A stretch of DNA of 64,000 nucleotides from Gossypium raimondii (Eukaryota > Streptophyta > Magnoliopsida > Malvales > Malvaceae), in the NCBI RefSeq assembly GCF_025698545.1, contig NC_068567.1:55185371-55249370 (forward strand), read 5' to 3'. Under the pieces are notes generated by a model. That model made no database searches and had not been told where the DNA came from. It was given only the letters and a program-made list of their open reading frames with translations. Within the stretch, counting starts at the first letter, position 1, and each line of letters begins with the position of its first letter. The position numbers and the translations under genes were made by a program. This document shows positions 57,674 to 64,000 of this stretch, one piece after another.

Positions 57674-58116
57674 CAGATCCTGTCTTTCTATATTGGTAGC
57701 GAAGTGAATCGAATATGCAGATCTTGTCTTCCCATATTGGTGGCGAAGTAGATTGAAGAAAGCAGATCTTGTCTTCATGTCTTGGCGTGAAGTAGATCGA
57801 AGATAACAGATTCTGTCTTCCTATATTGGTAGTGAAGTGGATCGAAGATGCAGATCTTGTCTTCCCATACTAGTGGCAAAGTAGATCGAAGAAAGCAGAT
57901 CTTGTCTTCATGTATTGTCATGAAGTGGATCGAAGATAACAGATCCTGTCTTCCTATATTGGTAGCGAAGTGGATCGAAGATGCATATCTTGTCTTCCCA
58001 TATTGGTGGCGGAGTAGATCGAAGAAAGCATATCTTGTCTTCATGTATTGGCGTAAAGTGGATCGAAAATAGTAGATCCTGTCTTCTTATATTGGCAGTG
58101 AGGCAGATTGAGTAAG
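57674..58116 (+). repeat. 44-45 bp tandem array with a 133-bp higher-order period
   Basis: Units begin CAGATC(T/C)TGTCTTC or a close form at 57674, 57718, 57763, 57807, 57851, 57896, 57940, 57984, 58029 and 58073. Spacings are 44, 45, 44, repeated, giving exact 133-bp steps 57674, 57807, 57940, 58073. Within each trimer the units differ in a fixed way (CTATATTGGTAGCGAAG, CCATATTGGTGGCGAAG, ATGTATTGGCGTGAAG). More diverged copies continue to about 58440. Confidence 0.93.
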
Positions 58117-58537
58117 AAATTCTTATCCCTCTGAAGTTGCAGTGGGGCAAATTAAATAAACAAATCCTATCTTCCTAAAGTTGTAGTGGAGTGGATTAGA
58201 ATGATGGATCTTGTCTCTCCGAAATTACAGTGGAGCAGATTGCATCAAATTCATCTTTAGGTTGTAACAAGTTGAAGCTATAAGTCTTATCTCCCTGAAA
58301 TTGCAGTGGAGCAGATAAAAGATAGCAAATATTGTTCTCTTGAGAAACTACGATGTACAAATTCTATCTCTCTGGCATTGTAGTGGGGTAGATTGAAGCA
58401 CTAGTTCCTACACATCTGAAGATGCAGTAGGAAGGAATGAGGCTACTTGAAGAAGAAAAGTTCTAAGGTCCAGCACGACCGGGCAAAATTGGGCATTTTT
58501 AAAATCTTTGCTCTGTTCCTGTTACACAATAACGAGC

Positions 58538-58550
58538 AAAGAGGGGCAGC
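58538..58550 (+). promoter_or_regulatory. Polypurine tract before the 3' LTR
   Basis: AAAGAGGGGCAGC directly precedes TGTAAATACCC of the 3' LTR, the expected place for the plus-strand primer. Confidence 0.82.
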
Positions 58551-61103
58551 TGTAAATACCCAATTTTGCCCGGGTCTAAAAGGCCTGAATTACAAGCAGG
58601 CCTGTATGGCCTAATTAATAAGACAAAAATACATAGCCCAATAATGACCCAAATACAGTGGCCCAAAACAAAGGAAGAAACCCTAAGGTTTCTATGGAGT
58701 TCATCAGCGTCGTAGCCCGTTCGTGCCGCAGCCAAGAGCCGAATCTTCACCTGCAAGGAAAAAAAGAAACAAACAATATATAGAAAGCAAAATCGAAGAT
58801 TTGCAAATCAAATCAATACAAGCAGATTCGTTTCTTCATATATTTTGAGAATGGCTATAAAAAGCCATTAAACATATTGTAATAGGAAGAAAAGCAATAA
58901 AAAAAAACACGAGTATTTTCACAAACAACAGAATACCAAGAGTGCACAAAATCTATCAAGAAATCAAAAGGTTGATATTTTAGCATCGTCCTCTTCTATA
59001 TTTTCTTTTCTTTTTTTATTTTTTACTTTGCTAAAATACAATAAAACAAAAAGGAAAGAACTTACTTTCGCTTACCTCCAGAACACCGTTGGCATGGTCG
59101 AGGTTCGTCTCCGAGGACAGACGGTTAGAAGCCGAAAGGTTTCTAGGTTTTTTGATGGTGCTTTTGTCGTTTTTTGGAAAATTTAAACCCAGATTTGGGC
59201 TCAGAGGCTTCAAAAGGTTTTAATAGGAGATTTTCTCCTTTTTCGGCCACCGCATGAAGCGGTGCTTGAGATCTCGAGATCGGCGGTGGCGCGGTGGCGG
59301 TGTGGACCGATGACCGTGCCTGGCCGGAGAACAGGGGGCTGAGAGTTTTTTGAAAGGATTTTGGTTTTTTTTTTTAAAAAAATGGTTTGAAGTGATTTTT
59401 TTTGGAAGAATAGGGGCTTATATAGGGTACTAAAACGGTACCGTTTTGGAGAGCCCCCAGACGCCCAAAACGGCGTCGTTTTGGGGAGGCCGACCCAAAT
59501 CCGACCCGACCCGGCCTAGGATCCGCGTGTTTTGAGTGGAGGGGTAAATTGCGCTTTTAGCCCTTCCGCCTTTTAATATTTTTGCAATTAAGTTTATTTT
59601 ATTTTTTTAAATTCGCTTTTAATTTATTTTAAATTTCAAATTGGTCCCTATTGAATGATGCTGTTTAGATGGAAAGGGAAAATTTCCATTCCAGTCCCTC
59701 CATGATTATATGCGCGTTCAATACAGTCCTTTAGGATTTATTTATTTGCGGATTTACCCCAGATTTGTCACCTACAGTTCAATTTAGTTTTTTTTATTTT
59801 ATTTCATTTTTTAATTAATCTCAATAATTTAATTATTTTTTTATATGTAATTATTTTTTTATCCATATATATGTGTACTTATTTTTCTTTTATGTACATT
59901 TTTCTCTTATATATATATACGTATTTATTTTTATTAATTTTGATTTTTTATATATTTGTATATATGTACGTGTGTATATATTTATATTTTTTAACGAATG
60001 TTTTTTTACATTTATATATATAAATGTGTATATTTATTCTTTTTTAAAATGCTCAAATACATATATTTTTAACACATGTTTTATACGTTTATATTTTTCT
60101 TTGCATTATATATTTAGTTATATAATTTTTATAATCCAAAGTTTTATAAATCACATGTATATTTTAATCTTCATAATTTTTATGTGTTTGCTTTCTTCAT
60201 TTATTTTGCTTGCTTTTTTCATTCGCTATTTAATTGTGTTTACATTTATATTCTTTATTTAATTGATATTTTGCATGTCATGGATTATTTTTTATATATT
60301 CATTTCGTTTATTTATTTTATATTATTTATATGCCATTGTTGTACTTATTATTGTGACATTCATACATACAATATAACATTACGTCATCTTTTTACTCGA
60401 ATTTAAAAATAGAGTTTTTCAAAATAGATAATACTCATATTTAGGATTTTCAAGAAAATTGAGCCCTAACGTATTGGGTTCCGATTTTCTTCGTAAAATC
60501 TAACAATCGAGGATTGCTCTTTAATCAAACAAAATAAAACTTGTCATCGGGAATTCAATATGTTGTGTCCTAACATATTAAATGGGACACGTTGATTTCT
60601 CGAGACAAAGATTTTTTAAAAAATAAAGGAAATATTGAATGTTTGGGATTTTAGGAAATTGTGCACTAACGTATTGGGCTGCGATTTCTTCATAAATTTT
60701 AAACAATCAGATTTTCTTAAATTTTATTACACAAGTTTTTTGGACTAACTCATCTTGAAGAGAATAAAATGTTGTGCCCTAACGCATTGGGTGTGATGTT
60801 TTTCTTTTTTTAAATGAGAAAGTCTTAATAAATAATTTAATTTAATTAAGGATCACATTTTTTTAACTCTTGACTTTAAGACATTAATTAATCAATTTGG
60901 TACCAATTTTTGGGCGTTACGAGGGTGCTAATTCTTCCTCGTACGTAACTGACTCCCGAATCCGTTTTTCTGAAACTTGTAGACCAAAGTCATTTTTTTA
61001 GGTGATTCAATCACACCTTAATAAAAGATTGGTGGCGACTCCCAATTTTTATTTTTTTAAAGTCGACAACTAAATTTTTGTTTTCAGAAAAATGGTTTCG
61101 ACA
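58551..61103 (+). repeat. 3' LTR of the Tat/Ogre-like element
   Basis: 2,553 bp, the direct copy of 41220-43770, with the same ends, TATA box and CCTAACGTATTGGG words. It is followed by GACAT at 61104-61108. Confidence 0.95.
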
Positions 61104-61108
61104 GACAT

Positions 61109-62722
61109 CATATGAAAAATTATTATATATCATTAGCAATAAATTAATTTTTTTAAAATATAAAAAATAATCCACTCTAAGTTATTAAAATGTTTATGTA
61201 ATCAAAATAATGCGTTGGTAAACACAACCCAACCAAAGTTAAATGAAATTAAAAAGAAAAAGAATAAATCAAATTGCAAAGGGAAAATTAGACTAGTAAT
61301 CACTAAATTTTTATTAAAATGATACTTCAGTTATTAAATTTATGAAAAGTAATAAATCAGTCACTAATGTTTATGAAAAGTGACAAAGCAATCATTCGAA
61401 CCCATTTTCCGTAACAAACCTAACGGGATAGCTGATATGGCTTGTTAGGGTGTCACGTTGGACATGACCGAAGATCCATTTAATGGTAATCAATTTCCAC
61501 TGTGTGCCCTAGAAAAAAATTAACTTAATGTGCTAAAAAAAACCAATTAAAACATGAGAAGAAACTGGAGAGCGGAAAACAAGTTGGTTTATGCTTATAT
61601 TTTGAAACAACTTGACCTTCTTAGCATATACTACAAGTCATATAGGATGATATTGTTTTTTGGTAAACAGTTTACCTTAATTAATAAATGAATTACAATG
61701 TTTTATGCTTATATTTCGTCTGAATAAAATATCTTTGCTATTTTTAGTCCATCCCATAAAGCAAAATCAAAGATTCCATAAATTAAACTTTCCAACATCT
61801 ATTACATAAAACAAATTATAGATAACATACTTTTAACTCAAATCATAAACCTTTTTACATTTAACATTGCCTCCACCAATGTCCCTCGTACCATTGATAA
61901 AAAAAAATAAAATCATAAGTTGGTTTTTCATTTCAACAACCACAACAAAATTATAAATAACAACTCCATCAACCATATTTTTCTCTCCCTCCTTCTTGCA
62001 TCCTCCATTGTCCTTACTTCTTTCAAAACACTCATCAACACAATTCGTGAACGGGATTATCATTAGACCCAACAACTTCATTGGTGGATCAAATCAGGTA
62101 AAAATATAACATGCATTTTGAAATTCACTCCCATATTTCTTAAACCCCAAAAACCTCTTACCTGGGTTCTCATTGGATAAAAAAATCCTTAAATTGGCTA
62201 GGTTCCAAAGTAGCACAACAAAATCATAATAGGTATCTCTATTTTTTTTATCTCTTTTCTTCTTTTTCTTCTTCTAGTTAGAGTTCTTCTATTTAGCCAA
62301 TAATCCTTATAAATTGATAAAATGATCTGATATAGACATTCGATCATGTCTAACTTGGCACCCTAATAAGCAAAAATTTACTCGGACAATCAATTTATTA
62401 CTTTTTCATATATTTTTAAAAATTTATTTATTCAAATATTATTTTAATCAAAATTTAGTGACAGCGGGCAAATTCTCACTTGTCTTGGTGTGAGACTCAC
62501 TCAGGGGAGAAGTATTAGGCAAAATGGAAAGTACCCTTTCGGAGATCTCAAGGGTCTGACCCTTCGATGTTTCCGAAGCTGTCTTAACCTCTCTGTTTCT
62601 TTTCTTCTTCAAGCACCCTACTCCTCCCCTTTCTCCTTTTACATAAATTCTCATTCTTTCGCTGTCGTTTTGGTTTTCCTTGATTCAACAGAGGAAAGAG
62701 CTTTTAACTTTTTAATAGAGAG
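61109..62722 (+). other. Upstream region and 5' leader of the G6PDH gene
   Basis: AT-rich; a decayed repeat with CACTAA.TTTTATTAAAATG and ACCCATTTTCCGTAACA words is at about 61300-61480. The leader close to the start is pyrimidine-rich (CTTCTTCAAGCACCC, TCCCCTTTCTCC). An in-frame TAA at 62705-62707 shows that the ATG at 62723 is the first start. No clear TATA box could be chosen. Confidence 0.5.
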
Positions 62723-63808
62723 ATGGCAGCCTTTTCCGCAACGCATTGCCGTTCATATTCATACTCTCATTCTTCATCGATAAATGGAGGCCAAAATCAA
62801 CGCTTTTCTTTCTCTTCTTTTTCGAGATTGTCTGTTCCAGCTAAAGCTATAAGAAATTCCCATCAAACTGTTGTTCTCATGCAAGATGGTTAGTTTTTGT
62901 TTGTTTATTTATTATTTCTAATTTCTCAGTTCTTTTAGTTTCAGTACATTTTCAGTTTGTTGTTTTTTTCTTGTTGCAAGGGAATACAAGCAAAGATATT
63001 GGAGAAAAGAATTTTCAATTCTGGGAAATCTTTATTCTGTTTGGAATTGGGAAAAATCCTTGACTATCAATTTGCTTAATACAAATACATGGTTGATATA
63101 TAAACATATTTATAATTTATGAATGGTTTTTGATGCATAGGTGTAGTGGCCACAAAAGTGACCCCTGTGGAAAAAGAAACACCTAAGGAGAAATTGAAAG
63201 ATGAGTTGTTGTCAGTTACATCTACAAAGGAATGGGATGAGAAAGCAGGCTTTGATAGCAACGAAAATGAGTCAACTGTTAGTATCACAGTGGTCGGAGC
63301 TTCTGGGGACCTTGCCAAAAAGAAGATATTTCCTGCACTTTTTGCACTTTATTATGAAGATTGTCTTCCTAAGGTTTAGATTTTTCTTTGAAAGTTTCAC
63401 TTTACTATTGCCTTCTAAACTGCTTGCAACCTAATCTGGTTAATCATTAATGTCTGAGTGTGCATTTATATTTGTTTTAGCACTTTACTATCTATGGTTA
63501 TGCGAGGAGTAAGATGACCGATGCAGAACTAAGGAATATGGTAAGCAAGACCCTTACCTGCAGAATTGATAAAAGGTGAACTATTTTTTTTTTTACCTTC
63601 TGTTTGTCATTTGAAGCTTGAATGCAGCCACAAGTGGATTGGATTGTGGCTTTTAATTGCTTCAACTTAAGGTTATGTGATATGCAAATCCAGGGAGAAC
63701 TGCAGTGAAAAAATGGATCAATTTCTTAAAAGATGTTTTTACCACTCTGGCCAGTATGATTCCGAGGAAAATTTTGCTCAGCTAGACAAGAAGCTTAAGA
63801 GGCATGAG
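62723..63808 (+). CDS. G6PD: Plastid-type glucose-6-phosphate 1-dehydrogenase, first four coding exons (partial)
   Basis: The enzyme oxidises glucose-6-phosphate with NADP+ to 6-phosphogluconolactone (EC 1.1.1.49), the first step of the oxidative pentose phosphate pathway. Exons are 62723-62888, 63141-63373, 63481-63575 and 63694-63808, all GT-AG, together 609 nt or 203 residues in one frame. Residues 1 to about 50 are Ser/Arg-rich with few acids ([18 protein letters not shown]), a typical chloroplast transit peptide. The NADP-binding Rossmann loop GASGDLA is at 108-114, followed by [19 protein letters not shown] and IYGYARS. Cys160 and Cys168 (TCRIDKRENC) match the redox pair of plastid isoforms, whose disulfide is reduced by thioredoxin, switching the enzyme off in light. 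That pair spans the exon 3/4 junction. The rest of the roughly 580-600 residue protein lies past the right edge. Confidence 0.95.
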
Positions 63809-64000
63809 GTAATGAGTTTGTGATTTGTGATCCATTTTATTAGAATTTCCTACCATTTTTAGGGGTGGCTAGGGTGGGGCTGGTGAGTAATTTGTGGCTG
63901 CTTGTTTGTGATCTTTGCTCGGCTGAATGTGTTGCTGAGATATTGCTAGTTTTGACCAAATTTTTTTATGCATTGGAGATTGGACACAATCTTCACCTAT

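Larger units (their letters stand above)
41220..61103 (+). mobile_element. Tat/Ogre-like Ty3/gypsy retrotransposon, full-length but inactive
   Basis: A 19.9 kb element runs from LTR to LTR with GACAT on both sides (41215-41219 and 61104-61108). In order it holds 5' LTR, primer binding site, an extra ORF1, gag, protease, reverse transcriptase, RNase H, a second RNase H, integrase, a repeat-rich 3' region, polypurine tract and 3' LTR. The extra ORF before gag, the large size and the second RNase H after a degenerate one are marks of the Tat/Ogre lineage. In the first 210 or so bases the two LTRs differ at nine sites, all transitions. Every coding region has stops or frameshifts, and ORF1 is split by a solo LTR. 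Confidence 0.95.

Noticed and set aside
61833..62081. 82-codon frame on the minus strand before G6PDH
   Set aside because: No domain, low-complexity Val/Lys-rich end, no promoter or splice support.

Overview
This is a plant nuclear genome window, most like cotton (Gossypium) or another Malvaceae. The evidence is low GC, introns with plant-type splice sites, plant-only protein families, miR482-type microRNA hairpins, and Mutator, Ty3/gypsy and Ty1/copia transposons. The genus is an inference from family resemblance; no search was run. About two thirds of the window is transposon or transposon remnant.

Layout. The last exon of a tandem CCCH zinc-finger gene enters from the left (381-692, +). 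A miR482-type hairpin lies at 6.25-6.39 kb (+). At 8308-15764 is a 7.46 kb Mutator-like element (MULE-1). It carries a decayed MuDR-type transposase (+) and a convergent plant-mobile-domain (PMD) pseudogene (-), with a telomere-like minisatellite between them. At 18091-22062 is a second MULE (MULE-2) with a 9-10 bp target duplication. It has long terminal inverted repeats, arrays of about 105 bp hairpin units and a PMD pseudogene, but no transposase. At 23.27-23.59 kb two more miR482/2118-type hairpins sit about 85 bp apart (+). From 24.4 to 34.75 kb are a small inverted-repeat element and a nest: a solo LTR inserted into a second, opposite-strand solo LTR of related type, itself inside a foldback repeat. 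From 34.76 to 38.4 kb are Ty1/copia remnants: an env-like relic with a 3' LTR, and an RNase H fragment. A short receptor-like gene with a wall-associated (WAK/LRK10-like) ectodomain and no kinase is at 38737-39924 (-). A complete but dead 19.9 kb Tat/Ogre-like gypsy element fills 41220-61103, flanked by GACAT on both sides and itself carrying a nested solo LTR flanked by CTTGG. The window ends with the first four coding exons of a plastid-type glucose-6-phosphate dehydrogenase (62723-63808, +).

How the parts relate. The host genes are the CCCH protein, three MIR482-type loci, the kinase-less receptor-like gene and G6PDH. The miRNAs match, by complementarity, the P-loop coding sequence of NBS-LRR resistance genes, so three of the six host loci concern defence or perception. 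PMD domains occur in both MULEs, and the gypsy element's first ORF has a region possibly related to PMD. All transposon ORFs carry stops or frameshifts. The most unusual structural signal is a pair of hairpin arrays at the same relative position in the two solo LTRs. Their unit lengths and sequences differ (about 34 bp and 21 bp), but each keeps its stems through compensating base changes.
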